Source: an uncultured bacterium
GTDB taxonomy: Bacteria; Bacteroidota; Bacteroidia; Bacteroidales; Bacteroidaceae
Assembly: GCA_905216095.1 (NCBI GenBank)
Contig: CAJMSQ010000008.1
Coordinates: 1-64,000, forward strand
DNA: 64,000 nucleotides
Reading direction: 5' to 3'
Position 1 is the first letter of the stretch. Every line of letters starts with the position of its first letter. The notes under the pieces were generated by a model, which was not told the DNA's origin, made no database searches, and saw only the letters and a program-made list of their open reading frames with translations. Positions 33,735 to 48,927 of the stretch are shown here, one piece after another. The position numbers and the translations under genes were made by a program.

Positions 33735-34913
33735 GCTAAAGAAAAATTCGAGCGTACCAAACCGCACGTAAACATCGGTACTATCGGTCACGTAGACCAC
33801 GGTAAGACTACTCTGACCGCTGCCATTACTACCGTGTTGGCAAAGAAGGGTCTCTCCGAGCTCCGCTCTTTCGACTCTATCGATAATGCTCCTGAAGAGA
33901 AAGAACGTGGTATCACCATCAACACTTCTCACGTAGAGTATGAAACCGCAAAGCGTCACTATGCACACGTAGACTGCCCGGGTCACGCCGACTATGTGAA
34001 GAACATGGTTACCGGTGCTGCCCAGATGGATGGTGCTATCATCGTTTGTGCCGCAACCGACGGTCCTATGCCTCAGACCCGTGAGCACATCCTGCTCGCC
34101 CGTCAGGTGAACGTTCCCCGCCTCGTTGTGTTCTTGAACAAGTGCGACATGGTTGAAGACGAAGAGATGCTCGAACTCGTTGAAATGGAAATGCGCGAGT
34201 TGCTCGAATCTTACGACTTCGAAGAGGATACTCCTATCATCCGCGGTTCCGCACTCGGTGCCCTCAATGGCGTTGAGAAGTGGGAGAACTCCGTAATGGA
34301 ACTTATGGACGCCTGCGATACTTGGATTCAGGAGCCCGAGCGCGACAAGGATAAGCCGTTCCTGATGCCTGTCGAGGACGTGTTCTCTATCACCGGTCGT
34401 GGTACTGTTGCTACCGGCCGTGTAGAAACCGGTGTCGTTAAGGTAGGTGACGAAGTTCAGATTCTCGGTCTCGGTGAAGACAAGAAGTCTGTTGTTACCG
34501 GTGTGGAAATGTTCCGCAAGTTGCTCGACCAGGGTGAAGCCGGCGATAACGTAGGTCTTCTCCTCCGTGGTATCGACAAGAACGAAATCAAGCGCGGTAT
34601 GGTTATCACTCACCCGGGTGTAATCAAACCTCACAAGAAATTCAAGGCTTCCATCTACGTTCTGAAGAAGGAAGAAGGTGGCCGTCACACTCCGTTCGGT
34701 AACAAGTACCGTCCTCAGTTCTACCTCCGCACCATGGACTGCACGGGTGAAATCCACCTCCCCGAAGGAACTGAAATGGTAATGCCCGGTGACAACGTAG
34801 AAATCACTGTTGAGTTGATTTACGCCGTTGCCCTTAACGTAGGTCTCCGTTTCGCTATCCGCGAAGGTGGTCGTACGGTAGGTTCCGGTCAGATTACCGA
34901 AATCCTCGACTAA
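33732..34913 (+). CDS. tuf: Elongation factor Tu
   Basis: 393 residues, the normal length for bacterial EF-Tu. The GTPase domain has the P-loop GHVDHGKT at about 19-26, the G3 motif DCPGHADY at about 81-88 and the specificity motif NKCDM at about 136-140. Domains 2 and 3 follow ([15 protein letters not shown] and the terminal VGSGQITEI). It delivers aminoacyl-tRNA to the ribosome. It is cotranscribed with three upstream tRNAs; a terminator and tRNA-Trp follow. Confidence 0.99.
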   Translation: MAKEKFERTKPHVNIGTIGHVDHGKTTLTAAITTVLAKKGLSELRSFDSIDNAPEEKERGITINTSHVEYETAKRHYAHVDCPGHADYVKNMVTGAAQMDGAIIVCAATDGPMPQTREHILLARQVNVPRLVVFLNKCDMVEDEEMLELVEMEMRELLESYDFEEDTPIIRGSALGALNGVEKWENSVMELMDACDTWIQEPERDKDKPFLMPVEDVFSITGRGTVATGRVETGVVKVGDEVQILGLGEDKKSVVTGVEMFRKLLDQGEAGDNVGLLLRGIDKNEIKRGMVITHPGVIKPHKKFKASIYVLKKEEGGRHTPFGNKYRPQFYLRTMDCTGEIHLPEGTEMVMPGDNVEITVELIYAVALNVGLRFAIREGGRTVGSGQITEILD

Positions 34914-34934
34914 TCGGAAAAGGATTGAATATAC

Positions 34935-34968
34935 AATAGGCTCTCGCTGAGAGGCGAGGCCTATTTTT
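34935..34968 (+). terminator. Terminator between tuf and tRNA-Trp
   Basis: AATAGGC at 34935-34941 pairs with GCCTATT at 34959-34965, enclosing a C/G-rich inner loop, followed by TTT. The tRNA-Trp begins at the next base, so readthrough or processing probably supplies tRNA-Trp and secE. Confidence 0.75.
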
Positions 34969-35041
34969 ACGGGAATAGCTCAGTTGGTAGAGCACTGGTC
35001 TCCAAAACCAGGTGTCGGGAGTTCGAGCCTCTCTTTCCGTG
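34969..35041 (+). tRNA. tRNA-Trp (CCA)
   Basis: The acceptor ACGGGAA pairs with TTTCCGT (one G-U), discriminator G. The anticodon stem CTGGT/ACCAG encloses CTCCAAA with anticodon CCA. 73 nt. It lies 14 nt ahead of secE, the common bacterial arrangement. Confidence 0.95.
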
Positions 35042-35055
35042 CTAAAACGAATCTT

Positions 35056-35265
35056 ATGTTGAAGAATATAGTCACAAATTGCATTTCATATTGCAAGGAC
35101 TCTTATGAAGAACTGGCTCATAAGACCACATGGCCTACTCGCAAAGAACTGACGCATAGTGCGATTGTCGTTCTTATTGCTTCCATTGTCATCGCAATTG
35201 TCGTCTTTGCCGAGGATAAGGTGTTCCAGACTCTCATGCAATTGATTTACAGCATTAAATTCTAA
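35056..35265 (+). CDS. secE: Preprotein translocase subunit SecE
   Basis: 69 residues from the ATG at 35056; the longer open frame runs back into tRNA-Trp. It has the conserved amphipathic motif SYEELAHKTTWPTRKEL and one transmembrane helix (AIVVLIASIVIAIVVFA), the short SecE form. It clamps SecY in the inner membrane. nusG follows after 5 nt. Confidence 0.95.
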   Translation: MLKNIVTNCISYCKDSYEELAHKTTWPTRKELTHSAIVVLIASIVIAIVVFAEDKVFQTLMQLIYSIKF

Positions 35266-35270
35266 TCACG

Positions 35271-35813
35271 ATGGCTGAAGTAGAAATGTCTTGGTATGTA
35301 CTGCGCGCTGTAAGCGGCAAGGAAGCCAAGGTAAAGGAATATATCGACGCCGAAATCAAGAATGGCAGCCTCGGCGGCCATGTGGCGGAGGTACTCATTC
35401 CTACCGAAAAGGTCCTTCAGGTACGTGGCGGCAAGCGTGTCGTAAAAGAACGCAACTATCTGCCGGGTTACGTGCTTGTAGAAGCAAGATTGGTCGGGGA
35501 AATAGCCCATACGTTGCGTAATACGCCGAACGTGTTGGGCTTCTTGGGCGGATTGGATAATCCGACGCCGCTCCGTCAAAGCGAGGTGAACAGAATATTA
35601 GGCAAGGTAGACGAGATGCAGGAAGAGACTGTGGACGCAGTTATTCCTTTCGAAGTAGGTGAGACGGTGAAAGTAACCGAAGGTCCGTTCAACGGCTTCT
35701 CCGGTGTCATCGAAAAGGTGGACAGCGACAAGAAGAAAGTCACCGTTACGGTGAAAGTCTTCGGTCGCAGCACCGGTCTCGACTTAGGTTTTATGCAGGT
35801 GGTGAAAGAGTAA
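35271..35813 (+). CDS. nusG: Transcription antitermination factor NusG
   Basis: 180 residues. The NGN domain (SWYVLRAVSGKEAKVKEYI, RNYLPGYVLVEA) is followed by a KOW domain (GETVKVTEGPFNGFSGVIEKVD). It binds RNA polymerase and couples to the ribosome. Order secE-nusG-rplK is canonical. Confidence 0.97.
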   Translation: MAEVEMSWYVLRAVSGKEAKVKEYIDAEIKNGSLGGHVAEVLIPTEKVLQVRGGKRVVKERNYLPGYVLVEARLVGEIAHTLRNTPNVLGFLGGLDNPTPLRQSEVNRILGKVDEMQEETVDAVIPFEVGETVKVTEGPFNGFSGVIEKVDSDKKKVTVTVKVFGRSTGLDLGFMQVVKE

Positions 35814-35871
35814 AAGTGTTGTTACGAACTCGGAACTCTTTCAATACAATCAAATAATATAATTAGAAACA

Positions 35872-36309
35872 ATGGCTAAAGAAGTTGCTGGACTAATCAA
35901 ATTACAGATTAAAGGTGGCGCTGCAAATCCTTCGCCTCCCGTAGGTCCCGCTTTGGGTTCCAAGGGAATCAACATCATGGATTTCTGCAAGCAGTTCAAT
36001 GCCAGAACTCAGGAGAAGGCAGGCAAGGTTCTGCCGGTTGTCATTACCTATTATAATGACAAGTCTTTTTCGTTTATCGTAAAGACTCCTCCTGTCGCTG
36101 TTCAATTGCTGGAGGCAGCCAAGAAAAAGAGCGGTTCCGCTCAGCCTAACCGTAGCAAGATTGCCGAGATTACTTGGGAACAGGTAAAGGCTATTGCTGA
36201 GGATAAGATGCCCGACCTCAATTGCTTCACCCTTGAAGCAGCTATGAAGTTGGTAGCCGGAACTGCCCGCAGTATGGGTATCACAATCAAGGGAGACTTC
36301 CCGGGTTAA
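35872..36309 (+). CDS. rplK: 50S ribosomal protein L11
   Basis: 145 residues beginning [20 protein letters not shown] with the L11 hallmarks [22 protein letters not shown] and the C-terminal GTARSMGI. It forms the GTPase-associated centre with 23S rRNA. Confidence 0.98.
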   Translation: MAKEVAGLIKLQIKGGAANPSPPVGPALGSKGINIMDFCKQFNARTQEKAGKVLPVVITYYNDKSFSFIVKTPPVAVQLLEAAKKKSGSAQPNRSKIAEITWEQVKAIAEDKMPDLNCFTLEAAMKLVAGTARSMGITIKGDFPG

Positions 36310-36337
36310 TAATTAACTTCAATTTTTGAACTGAACA

Positions 36338-37036
36338 ATGAGTAAACTGACAAAGAATCAGAAGTTGGTCGCTGACAAGATTGAAGCAGGGAAAGCTTAT
36401 ACCTTGAAAGAGGCTTCTACTTTGGTAAAGGAAATTACTACTACCAAGTTTGATGCTTCCTTGGATATCGACGTACGTCTTGGCGTGGACCCGCGTAAGG
36501 CTAACCAGATGGTGCGTGGCGTGGTATCACTGCCCCACGGAACCGGTAAGACCGTTCGCGTGCTTTGCCTTTGTACGCCCGATGCTGAAACTGCTGCAAA
36601 AGAAGCCGGCGCCGACTATGTAGGTCTCGATGAATATATCGAGAAGATAAAGGGTGGCTGGACCGATATTGATGTCATCATTACGATGCCTGCAATCATG
36701 GGTAAAATCGGTGCTTTGGGTCGTGTGCTCGGTCCCCGCGGACTTATGCCTAACCCCAAGAGCGGTACCGTTACCATGGACGTTGCCAAGGCTGTCCGTG
36801 AGGTGAAACAAGGTAAGATAGACTTCAAGGTTGATAAGACCGGTATTGTACATGCTTCTATCGGTAAGGTGTCCTTCACCGCCGAGCAGATTGCCGACAA
36901 TGCAAAGGAATTCATTTCTACGATTATCAAACTGAAGCCGTCGGCCGCTAAAGGTACGTATATCAAGAGTCTTTATCTTTCCTCTACTATGAGCAAGGGA
37001 ATCAAGATTGACCCCAAGTCCGTTGAAGAAATTTAA
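36338..37036 (+). CDS. rplA: 50S ribosomal protein L1
   Basis: 232 residues with [19 protein letters not shown], the [14 protein letters not shown] signature and a normal L1 length. It forms the L1 stalk and in many bacteria represses its own operon by binding the mRNA; such a site was not identified here. It lies 28 nt after rplK. Confidence 0.98.
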   Translation: MSKLTKNQKLVADKIEAGKAYTLKEASTLVKEITTTKFDASLDIDVRLGVDPRKANQMVRGVVSLPHGTGKTVRVLCLCTPDAETAAKEAGADYVGLDEYIEKIKGGWTDIDVIITMPAIMGKIGALGRVLGPRGLMPNPKSGTVTMDVAKAVREVKQGKIDFKVDKTGIVHASIGKVSFTAEQIADNAKEFISTIIKLKPSAAKGTYIKSLYLSSTMSKGIKIDPKSVEEI

Positions 37037-37049
37037 TTGAATTGAAATC

Positions 37050-37568
37050 ATGAGAAAGGAAGATAAAGCCGTCATCATCGAGAAACTCGGTGAGACATTG
37101 AAAGAATACGCACACTTCTATCTGGTTGATGTGACCGGCATGAATGCCGCCAGCACAAGCGACCTGAGAAGAAAGTGTTTCGGTGCCGGAATCAAGATGC
37201 TCGTGGTTAAGAACACACTCTTGCACAAGGCATTTGAAGCTGCAGACGTGGATTATTCTCCCCTTTATGACTGCTTGAAAGGAACTACCGCCGTGTTCTT
37301 CTGCAATACGGCTAACGTGCCCGCCAAGCTGATTAAGGAGACCGGCAAGAGCGGTATTCCCGCTTTGAAGGCCGCTTATGCGGAAGAAGGCTTCTACGTA
37401 GGCGCTAATCAGTTGGATGCTCTTTGCGCAATCAAGAGCAAGACCGAACTCCTTGCAGAGGTTGTCGCATTGCTGCAGTCTCCTGCAAAGAATGTCATCT
37501 CAGCTCTCCAGTCGGGTGGACAGACCATTCACGGTGTGCTTAAGACTTTGGGCGAACGTCCCGAATAA
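37050..37568 (+). CDS. rplJ: 50S ribosomal protein L10
   Basis: 172 residues, [20 protein letters not shown] start, with [20 protein letters not shown] and KNTLLHKA typical of L10. It is the base of the L7/L12 stalk. Only 13 nt separate it from rplA, so there is no room for a long L10 leader as in enteric bacteria. Confidence 0.98.
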   Translation: MRKEDKAVIIEKLGETLKEYAHFYLVDVTGMNAASTSDLRRKCFGAGIKMLVVKNTLLHKAFEAADVDYSPLYDCLKGTTAVFFCNTANVPAKLIKETGKSGIPALKAAYAEEGFYVGANQLDALCAIKSKTELLAEVVALLQSPAKNVISALQSGGQTIHGVLKTLGERPE

Positions 37569-37621
37569 TCGGATACTCCGAAAATAAAACGAATAAAAAC
37601 AAAACAAATAAATTTAAGAAA

Positions 37622-37999
37622 ATGGCAGATATCAAAGCTATTGCTGAAGAATTGGTAAATTTGACAGTAAAAGAAGTAAACGAGTTGGCAACGATCCTGA
37701 AGGACGAGTATGGTATTGAACCCGCTGCTGCAGCTGTTGCTGTTGCTGCCGGTCCTGCAGCTGGTGGAGCTGCCGCCGCTGAAGAGAAGACAGCTTTCGA
37801 CGTTGTCCTCAAGAGCGCAGGTGCTGCTAAATTGCAGGTTGTAAAGGCTGTTAAGGAAGCTTGCGGCGTTGGTCTGAAGGAAGCTAAGGACCTCGTTGAT
37901 GGCGCTCCCAGCAAACTGAAGGAAGGTGTTGCTAAGGAAGAAGCTGAAGCACTGAAGAAGGCTCTCGAAGAGGCCGGTGCTGAAGTGGAAATCGCCTAA
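37622..37999 (+). CDS. rplL: 50S ribosomal protein L7/L12
   Basis: 125 residues. An N-terminal dimerisation helix is followed by an Ala-rich hinge ([21 protein letters not shown]). The C-terminal factor-binding domain ([39 protein letters not shown]) is intact. It recruits translation GTPases. Confidence 0.98.
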   Translation: MADIKAIAEELVNLTVKEVNELATILKDEYGIEPAAAAVAVAAGPAAGGAAAAEEKTAFDVVLKSAGAAKLQVVKAVKEACGVGLKEAKDLVDGAPSKLKEGVAKEEAEALKKALEEAGAEVEIA

Positions 38000-38023
38000 A
38001 TCCCACTAACCCGATAAGGGTGC

Positions 38024-38065
38024 GGTTAAGAATCCTCTGGTAGAGGGTTCTTAACCTTTTTGTGT
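38024..38065 (+). terminator. Attenuator-like terminator between rplL and rpoB
   Basis: GGTTAAGAATCCTCT at 38024-38038 pairs with AGAGGGTTCTTAACC at 38042-38056 over a 3-nt loop, with one G-T pair, followed by five T. As in other bacteria, partial termination here would set ribosomal stalk proteins above RNA polymerase subunits. Confidence 0.9.
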
Positions 38066-38098
38066 CTATAAAACAAGTACAATCATATTATTCAACGA

Positions 38099-41000
38099 AT
38101 GTCTTCCAGAGTAATAAACCAACGTGTAAACTTTGCGTCTGTCAAGAATCCGATGCCTTATCCCGACTTCTTGGACGTTCAGTTAAAGTCTTTCAAGGAT
38201 TTCTTGCAATTAGATACTCCTTCGGAATTGCGTAAGAATGACGGTCTGTACAAAGTTTTTGCAGAGAACTTTCCTATTGCTGATACTCGCAACAACTTTG
38301 TACTCGAATTCCTCGATTATTATATCGACCCGCCTCGTTACAGCATTGAAGAGTGCCTTGAGAGAGGACTCTCGTATAGCGTGCCCTTGAAGGCCAAACT
38401 GAAACTCTATTGTACGGACCCGGATCACGAAGATTTCGATACGGTCGTGCAGGATGTATTCCTTGGCCCGATTCCCTATATGACGGACAACGGAACGTTC
38501 ATCATCAATGGTGCGGAGCGTGTGGTCGTATCCCAGCTGCACCGTTCGCCGGGTGTGTTCTTCGGTTCGAGCATTCATGCCAACGGAACGCAACTTTATT
38601 CTGCGCGTATCATACCTTTCAAGGGTTCGTGGATAGAGTTTGCGACGGACATTAATAATGTCATGTACGCTTATATAGACCGTAAGAAGAAATTGCCTGT
38701 CACAACGCTCTTGCGTGCCATCGGTTTTGAAAACGACAAGGATATCCTTCAGATTTTCAATCTGGCAGAGGAGGTGAAGGTCAATAAGACGAACCTGAAG
38801 AAAGTCGTAGGCCGCAAATTGGCCGCACGTGTGCTGAAAAGCTGGGTGGAAGACTTTGTGGATGAAGATACCGGTGAGGTTGTATCCATTGAGCGTAATG
38901 AGGTCATCCTTGACCGCGAGACTATTATCGAGCCGGAACACATTGACGAAATCATAGAGAGCGGAACGCAATCGATTCTTCTGCATCAGGAAGAAAGTAC
39001 CGCGTCCGACTACTCCATTATATTCAATACGCTACAGAAGGACCCGAGCAACTCCGAAAAGGAAGCTGTCCTTTACATCTATCGCCAGTTGCGTAATGCC
39101 GACCCGGCGGATGATGCAAGCGCCCGTGAGGTTATCAATAACCTGTTCTTCTCGGAGAAACGTTATGACCTGGGTGAGGTCGGCCGTTACCGTATTAACC
39201 GGAAGTTGGGGCTGACCACCGATATGGACGTGCGTGTCCTGACCCGCGAAGACATCATTGAGATTATCAAGTACCTCGTTGAGCTGATCAACTCGAAAGC
39301 GACTGTCGATGATATTGACCATTTGAGCAACCGCCGTGTCCGTACTGTCGGCGAGCAGTTGTCCAATCAGTTTGCCATCGGTCTGGCACGTATGAGCCGT
39401 ACCATCCGTGAACGGATGAACGTGCGTGACAATGAGGTGTTCACACCTACCGACCTGATTAATGCCAAAACCATCTCCAGTGTCATTAATTCTTTCTTCG
39501 GTACGAATGCCTTGTCGCAGTTCATGGACCAGACGAACCCGTTGGCCGAGGTTACGCACAAGCGCCGTCTTTCTGCGCTCGGTCCCGGCGGTCTGTCGCG
39601 TGAGCGTGCCGGTTTTGAGGTGCGTGACGTGCACTATACGCATTACGGACGTCTTTGTCCTATCGAGTCGCCTGAAGGTCCGAACATCGGTCTGATATCT
39701 TCGCTCTGCGTGTATGCCAAGATTAACGAACTTGGTTTTATTGAGACTCCTTATCGTGAGGTGAAAGATTCCATTGTGAACCTTCAGAACGAGAAGGTGG
39801 TATATCTCTCGGCCGAGGAAGAAGAAGGAAAGATTATCGGCCAGGGTAATGCGCCGTTGCGTGACGACGGTTCGTTCATCCGTACCAAGGTAAAATGCCG
39901 CCAGGATGCAGATTATCCTGTTGTTCCGCCTTCTGAGGTAGAACTGATGGACGTTGCTCCGCAGCAGATTGCTTCTATCGCCGCCTCCCTTATTCCTTTC
40001 TTGGAGCACGACGATGCCCACCGTGCGTTGATGGGTTCTAACATGATGCGCCAGGCTGTTCCTCTCATTCGTTCCGAAGCTCCTATCGTAGGAACAGGTA
40101 TAGAGAAGCAGGTTTGTGAGGATTCGCGTACGATGATTACGGCCGAAGGTGACGGTGTCATCGACTATGTGGATGCCACTACCATCCGTATTACTTACGA
40201 CCGCACCGAGGAAGAGGAGTTTGTCAGCTTTGACTCGTCTACGAAGACTTACAACATTCCTAAGTTCCGCCGTACGAACCAGAACATGACCATTGACCTC
40301 CGCCCCATCTGTGAGAAGGGACAGCGTGTCAAGGCCGGCGACATTCTGACCGAAGGTTATGCCACCGAGAACGGTGAGTTGGCATTGGGCCGCAACCTGC
40401 TTGTTGCCTACATGCCTTGGAAAGGTTACAATTACGAGGATGCCATTGTGCTCAATGAGCGCATGGTACGTGAGGATATCCTTACTTCGGTCCATGTGGA
40501 CGAGTTCGCTCTTGAGGTGCGCGAGACCAAGCGCGGTATGGAGGAACTGACTAACGATATCCCCAATGTCAGCGAAGACGCCACCAAGGACCTGGACGAA
40601 AACGGTATTATCCGTGTCGGTGCGCGCGTTGTCCCGGGCGACATCCTTATTGGTAAGATTACGCCTAAGGGTGAAAGCGACCCCACCCCCGAGGAGAAGT
40701 TGCTGCGTGCCATCTTCGGCGATAAGGCCGGTGATGTGAAAGATGCTTCTTTGAAAGCCAATCCTTCGCTTTCGGGTGTCATCATCGACAAGAAACTCTT
40801 TGCAAAAGCCATCAAGACGCGTGCATCGAAGGCTGCCGATAAGGTGAAACTGCAGAAACTGGATGACGAGTTTGCCAAGGAGACCGGTGAACTGAAGGGC
40901 ATCATGATAGACAAGCTTCTTGTGCTGGTCAAGGATCAGGTTTCTCAGGGAATCAAGGACAATATCGGTGCTGAGGTGATAGCCAAAGGCGCCAAGTTCA

Positions 41001-41911
41001 GCAAGAGTCTGTTGAACACGCTTGATTACACTTCGGTTCAGTTGAGCGGCTGGACGGCTGACGAACATGTGAACGGACTTATCCGTAAGTTGGTCATCAA
41101 TTATCTGAAGAAGTTCAATATAATGGATGCCGTACTGAAGCGCAAGAAGTTCGCCATCACCATTGGCGACGAACTGCCCTCCGGTATAATCCAGATGGCC
41201 AAGGTCTACGTTGCCAAGAAACGCAAGATTGGTGTGGGAGACAAGATGGCCGGTCGTCACGGAAACAAGGGTATTGTTTCCAAGATTGTGCGTCAGGAAG
41301 ACATGCCCTTCTTGGCCGACGGTACACCTGTCGATATTGTGTTGAACCCGCTGGGTGTGCCTTCTCGTATGAATATCGGTCAGATATTCGAGGCCGTCCT
41401 GGGTGCAGCCGGTCGCAAACTCGGTGTGAAATTTGCCACGCCTATCTTCGACGGAGCCAAGTTGGAGAACCTCTGTGAATGGACCGATAAGGCCGGTTTG
41501 CCCCGTTATTGCGCCACTCAGCTGTATGATGGCGGCACGGGCGAAGCTTTCGACCAGAAGGCTACGGTCGGCGTTACCTATATGTTGAAACTCGGTCACA
41601 TGGTCGAGGACAAGATGCACGCCCGTTCCATTGGTCCGTACTCTCTCATTACTCAGCAACCGTTGGGTGGCAAGGCCCAGTTCGGTGGTCAGCGTTTCGG
41701 AGAGATGGAGGTCTGGGCCATCGAGGCTTTTGGCGCATCTCATGTACTTCAGGAGATTCTGACTATCAAGTCCGACGACGTCGTAGGACGTTCCAAGGCC
41801 TATGAAGCCATTGTTAAAGGTGACCCCATGCCGACTCCGGGCATACCCGAGTCGCTCAATGTGCTCTTGCACGAACTGCGAGGCCTGGGTCTGAACATCA
41901 CCCTTGATTAA
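38099..41911 (+). CDS. rpoB: RNA polymerase subunit beta
   Basis: 1270 residues, the usual Bacteroidota length. It starts [16 protein letters not shown] and shows the rifampicin region ([40 protein letters not shown]) at about 465-510. [15 protein letters not shown] lies near 1045 and the terminal [18 protein letters not shown] region is intact. The residues of the rifampicin pocket look wild type by eye. It is preceded by the attenuator and followed by rpoC after 35 nt. Confidence 0.99.
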   Translation: MSSRVINQRVNFASVKNPMPYPDFLDVQLKSFKDFLQLDTPSELRKNDGLYKVFAENFPIADTRNNFVLEFLDYYIDPPRYSIEECLERGLSYSVPLKAKLKLYCTDPDHEDFDTVVQDVFLGPIPYMTDNGTFIINGAERVVVSQLHRSPGVFFGSSIHANGTQLYSARIIPFKGSWIEFATDINNVMYAYIDRKKKLPVTTLLRAIGFENDKDILQIFNLAEEVKVNKTNLKKVVGRKLAARVLKSWVEDFVDEDTGEVVSIERNEVILDRETIIEPEHIDEIIESGTQSILLHQEESTASDYSIIFNTLQKDPSNSEKEAVLYIYRQLRNADPADDASAREVINNLFFSEKRYDLGEVGRYRINRKLGLTTDMDVRVLTREDIIEIIKYLVELINSKATVDDIDHLSNRRVRTVGEQLSNQFAIGLARMSRTIRERMNVRDNEVFTPTDLINAKTISSVINSFFGTNALSQFMDQTNPLAEVTHKRRLSALGPGGLSRERAGFEVRDVHYTHYGRLCPIESPEGPNIGLISSLCVYAKINELGFIETPYREVKDSIVNLQNEKVVYLSAEEEEGKIIGQGNAPLRDDGSFIRTKVKCRQDADYPVVPPSEVELMDVAPQQIASIAASLIPFLEHDDAHRALMGSNMMRQAVPLIRSEAPIVGTGIEKQVCEDSRTMITAEGDGVIDYVDATTIRITYDRTEEEEFVSFDSSTKTYNIPKFRRTNQNMTIDLRPICEKGQRVKAGDILTEGYATENGELALGRNLLVAYMPWKGYNYEDAIVLNERMVREDILTSVHVDEFALEVRETKRGMEELTNDIPNVSEDATKDLDENGIIRVGARVVPGDILIGKITPKGESDPTPEEKLLRAIFGDKAGDVKDASLKANPSLSGVIIDKKLFAKAIKTRASKAADKVKLQKLDDEFAKETGELKGIMIDKLLVLVKDQVSQGIKDNIGAEVIAKGAKFSKSLLNTLDYTSVQLSGWTADEHVNGLIRKLVINYLKKFNIMDAVLKRKKFAITIGDELPSGIIQMAKVYVAKKRKIGVGDKMAGRHGNKGIVSKIVRQEDMPFLADGTPVDIVLNPLGVPSRMNIGQIFEAVLGAAGRKLGVKFATPIFDGAKLENLCEWTDKAGLPRYCATQLYDGGTGEAFDQKATVGVTYMLKLGHMVEDKMHARSIGPYSLITQQPLGGKAQFGGQRFGEMEVWAIEAFGASHVLQEILTIKSDDVVGRSKAYEAIVKGDPMPTPGIPESLNVLLHELRGLGLNITLD

Positions 41912-41946
41912 TCAACAGTAACTCTTTACATACAATATATATAAAT

Positions 41947-46203
<4,257 letters not shown>

Positions 46204-46256
46204 TTTGAGGTCATAGAAATATCTGAAGCCGTTTTTCGGATAAATACATAAAGGTC

Positions 46257-46297
46257 GCCCGGCCGGGAGTTTAGTGCTCTCGGCCGGGCTTCTTTGT
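46257..46297 (+). terminator. Terminator after rpoC
   Basis: GCCCGGCCG at 46257-46265 pairs with CGGCCGGGC at 46281-46289, followed by TTCTTTG. It ends the secE-rpoC transcription unit. Confidence 0.85.
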
Positions 46298-46479
46298 TGG
46301 CTGACGCAGGGGCTTTTCAGTCAGTCCAACAGCCGGATGCGGCCTGTTGTGTGTAAGTTATAGGTTTGGGCGGATGAACACGGGCCGTACATCGCTTTTG
46401 TTCGTCTTTGACCGGCAGAGGGGCTGTTCCATCCTATTATTGTCGCAGTTTGATGCCCTCTTGGACCTGATGGTTAGTA

Positions 46480-46530
46480 ATGAAAAGAGAGGCGTGCGAC
46501 GCGGATTTGCGTGCTCGCCTCTCTTTGTGT
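46480..46530 (-). terminator. Terminator of the zinc-ribbon gene, probably bidirectional
   Basis: AAAGAGAGGCG at 46484-46494 pairs with CGCCTCTCTTT at 46516-46526. On the minus strand it is followed by a short T-tract (TTTTCATTA), on the plus strand by CTCTTTGTG. It lies 30-80 nt beyond the minus-strand gene. Confidence 0.75.
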
Positions 46531-46557
46531 GAATGGTGTCGTACTTCCCGGCACAGC

Positions 46558-47181
46558 TTAGTTCCGATAACCGGAGCCGCCGCAGTAGGTGCATCGTCCG
46601 CTGCCGTGGCAGGCACTGCAATTGGGCGACTTGCTTCCGGCGGTAGCCTTGCCTGGATGTCCAAGGCAGGCGTTGCAGGAGCCCTTACCGTTGCAGCGGC
46701 CGCATTTCTTGGCAGTCTGTACTGCCGCTCCTGATGAAGTTCCTGTTGTCCCACCATTTACCGGTGCGTTATATCCTCCACCTCCTCCTACATATTTCAC
46801 CCGCAAGTTGCTGCCTCCCGACCTGCCGCCTAATGCTCGTCCGAGGGCATTGCCGACGCTTCTCATCACGGCACCGATAATGAGGGCGTTGGTCGCTTGG
46901 TTCGTTTCTTGCGCTTGTTGGCGGGCCGCTGCGGCTGCGCGTGCCATTTCTTCTTGCTGAGCCCGGATGGCTTCGTTTCTCTCTTTCCTTTGTATGTGCT
47001 TTTCGTTCTGTTCTATTTCGAGGTTGTAGATGGACACCAGTTGTGCTGCCCGTTTTTGTGCTGCCTCAATCTTTTGGTCCGTCATGGCAATCAGATTTCT
47101 GGCCAACTCGGCCGTTGCCTTATTGGCATAGTCCTTTTGCGCTTGTTCGTAGATTCCTTTCGCGATGTCAAAGGCGTACAA
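46558..47181 (-). CDS. C-terminal half of a split gene: coiled coil and DnaJ-like zinc repeats
   Basis: 207 residues if started at a TTG (47181), the only start-like codon in the open part. Residues 1-85 are a helical, charged coiled coil (AELARNLIAMTDQKIEAAQKRAAQL). A Gly-rich linker follows, then two zinc-ribbon units (CGRCNGKGSCNACLG and CSACHGSGRCTYCGGSG), as in DnaJ-type CxxCxGxG motifs. The frame is open upstream of the TTG to about 47250, overlapping the end of the gene at 47168. Reading with one A less in the A6 tract at 47233-47238 joins both into a single protein of about 680 residues. It is therefore probably not an independent gene but the 3' part of a frameshifted one. Confidence 0.6.
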   Translation of the reverse strand: MYAFDIAKGIYEQAQKDYANKATAELARNLIAMTDQKIEAAQKRAAQLVSIYNLEIEQNEKHIQRKERNEAIRAQQEEMARAAAAARQQAQETNQATNALIIGAVMRSVGNALGRALGGRSGGSNLRVKYVGGGGGYNAPVNGGTTGTSSGAAVQTAKKCGRCNGKGSCNACLGHPGKATAGSKSPNCSACHGSGRCTYCGGSGYRN

Positions 47182-48616
47182 GTGATAATTGCTTTCTATG
47201 TCTTTGATAACCTCTTTGCCCTCTTTCGCTAATTTTTTCAGTCGTGTATTTTAAGAGTTTAGCACTTTCGTAACTAATGAAGTAGCCTTCCAGTCTGGAA
47301 CGTGCCTCTTTGGTGCAAAAATAATCCACATACGCCAAATCCTTTTCGTCCCATTTGTGATTTTCACCATACGCCTTATGTATGTTGTAAATAGACATTT
47401 CATTGTTTTCAATGGCGCGCTCAACGTTGTTCCTATAATTCGGTGTGGTGTCCATACCGGTCACGTAGGGCTCTGACTGTCCGAACAGCGTGCGCCTTAC
47501 GTATGGTTTCCATTGGTTTGCCTTTTCGTCGTACTTATACATGACGTCGGCAAAGAGCGGCGGAACGTCGAGCGTGCTGTCTGCCAAGAATTTCGCACCT
47601 TTCAGGTTGCGATGGTTGTCAAGTACCGTGTATTTTATGGAATGGTCTGGCGCACTGTATTCCAAACCATAACTATCGGGGATAATCTGTTCGCTATAAT
47701 CGTACAACCTGGCGGAAGTGCTGCGATACTTGATTCCCAGCGTGCGGTAAGACAGAATTTCCCCGCCGACCTCCTGCACCGCGTCCTTTACCTCAAATTC
47801 GGTGTTTTCCGGCAGGTTCAGGAAATATCCGCTCTCAATGGAAGGAAAGGGTACGGCGTTCCAAACGCCGGTATAGAAGATTTTATTTCCTTTGAAGTCT
47901 TTTATATCACGATATTTATAGGAACTCCCCTTTACTCTCCCGCTGGTATAAAAATACTCCGGTGTTTGCGCACATAGCATGTCTATCGTTTTCCCATCTA
48001 CGTTTATGGACTTGACGCCCGGTGTTATGGCCTTGACAAAATTTATGGCGTAGATAAATTCCCCTCCATAGTGAACCATGTTGCCGTCTGTGTCGTAGAA
48101 GATGCTTACGTCCTTCTGCTTGCACCATAAAAGCACATGATTCAAGTTGCTGACGATTTGGTAAGTAGAGGGATTGGAGAACAAACACTTACCGTCCATG
48201 TTGCACAATAAGCCTTCGTTGTTTACCTTGTCGGTCAGATACCAAATATAGTCTTTCCCGCGAATGCTATGAATCTCCACGGCGTGAACGCGATGGTAAT
48301 CTGTAATATTGTTTCCCGCACTGTCGAACAGGCTGTAACCGGAATACCGACCACGATATTTATCCGGTTTGGGGTAGCCTCTCATTCCGGGCTTCCCTGT
48401 GGGCAACATTACCGGTTCAACGGACTGCAAACCATATATCTTTTTTACTTTTTTCATCCGTTTGGTCCAATCCTTGTCTCCGAAAAGTTCGGTTTGGACC
48501 TTAATTTCAAAAGTTCTGGCATGGGGATTCATTGGTATCTGCCCCGTGGTCTTGACAGGCATGAGAATGCACAGCAAAAGGAGTGTGAAAATGGTTTTGA
48601 GGGTTTGTTTTTTCAT
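47168..48616 (-). CDS. Exported protein of unknown function, 3' end frameshifted
   Basis: 482 residues with a signal peptide (MKKQTLKTIFTLLLLCILMPVKTTGQ). The body has repeated aromatic strand segments (YSLFDSAGN, DYIWYLTDKVNNEGLLC, DVSIFYDTDGNMVHY, YRTLGIKYRS), suggesting a beta-propeller or WG-repeat-like fold; no family was recognised. The last 20 residues (ISERGQRGYQRHRKQLSLVRL) differ in character from the rest and come from a shifted frame. The other frame continues smoothly as LAKEGKEVIKDIESNYHLYAFDIAKG into the zinc-ribbon part. The join lies in an A6 run (47233-47238). The gene has a perfect promoter of its own. Confidence 0.7.
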   Translation of the reverse strand: MKKQTLKTIFTLLLLCILMPVKTTGQIPMNPHARTFEIKVQTELFGDKDWTKRMKKVKKIYGLQSVEPVMLPTGKPGMRGYPKPDKYRGRYSGYSLFDSAGNNITDYHRVHAVEIHSIRGKDYIWYLTDKVNNEGLLCNMDGKCLFSNPSTYQIVSNLNHVLLWCKQKDVSIFYDTDGNMVHYGGEFIYAINFVKAITPGVKSINVDGKTIDMLCAQTPEYFYTSGRVKGSSYKYRDIKDFKGNKIFYTGVWNAVPFPSIESGYFLNLPENTEFEVKDAVQEVGGEILSYRTLGIKYRSTSARLYDYSEQIIPDSYGLEYSAPDHSIKYTVLDNHRNLKGAKFLADSTLDVPPLFADVMYKYDEKANQWKPYVRRTLFGQSEPYVTGMDTTPNYRNNVERAIENNEMSIYNIHKAYGENHKWDEKDLAYVDYFCTKEARSRLEGYFISYESAKLLKYTTEKISERGQRGYQRHRKQLSLVRL

Positions 48617-48691
48617 ATCGTTATGGTTTTTATAAGAAATTTCCTGGTCTTCTATGGGACAGCTTGGCAGATGCTGCTTCCTTTTCTATGG

Positions 48692-48723
48692 CAAATTTAA
48701 CAATTATCTTTAATTACGGCAAA
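48692..48723 (-). promoter_or_regulatory. Promoter of the split zinc-ribbon gene
   Basis: On the minus strand TTTG (48720-48723), a 20-nt spacer and TAAATTTG (48692-48699): perfect consensus, 76 nt before the ATG. Confidence 0.85.
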
Positions 48724-48823
48724 TAGTTTTAGTAATTTTATGTATTTAGTGTATCTATGTCTGCCTTGCTTTCATAAAGACGGAACCGGTAGGCGCAATC
48801 TTTTCTCTGATGTTCGGACTCTC

Positions 48824-48927
48824 TAAGACTAAGAAAAGGATAGGAAAAACTAAGATAGGGTTAGGAAAAACTATCCCTATCTTAGTTTAAACTACAATAG
48901 GGATAGTTTTTCCTACATGTACATGTG
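48824..48927. repeat. 21-bp-period repeat block, copy B
   Basis: Units of the same type as at 4748-4832. They include ACTAAGATAGGG and its inverse CCCTATCTTAGTTT facing each other, then AATAGGGATAGTTTTTCC and a closing CTACATGTACATG. Here the units stand in both orientations and can form a long hairpin. It is noncoding and lies between two minus-strand genes. The rest of 48724-49014 shows nothing else recognisable. Confidence 0.8.

Noticed and set aside
39032-41872. Very long open frame (946 codons) antisense to rpoB, and another of 1093 codons antisense to rpoC (42907-46188)
   Set aside because: Caused by biased codon use of the highly expressed sense genes, which avoids the codons that would read as stops in this antisense frame. 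The translations show no domain and no start signals.
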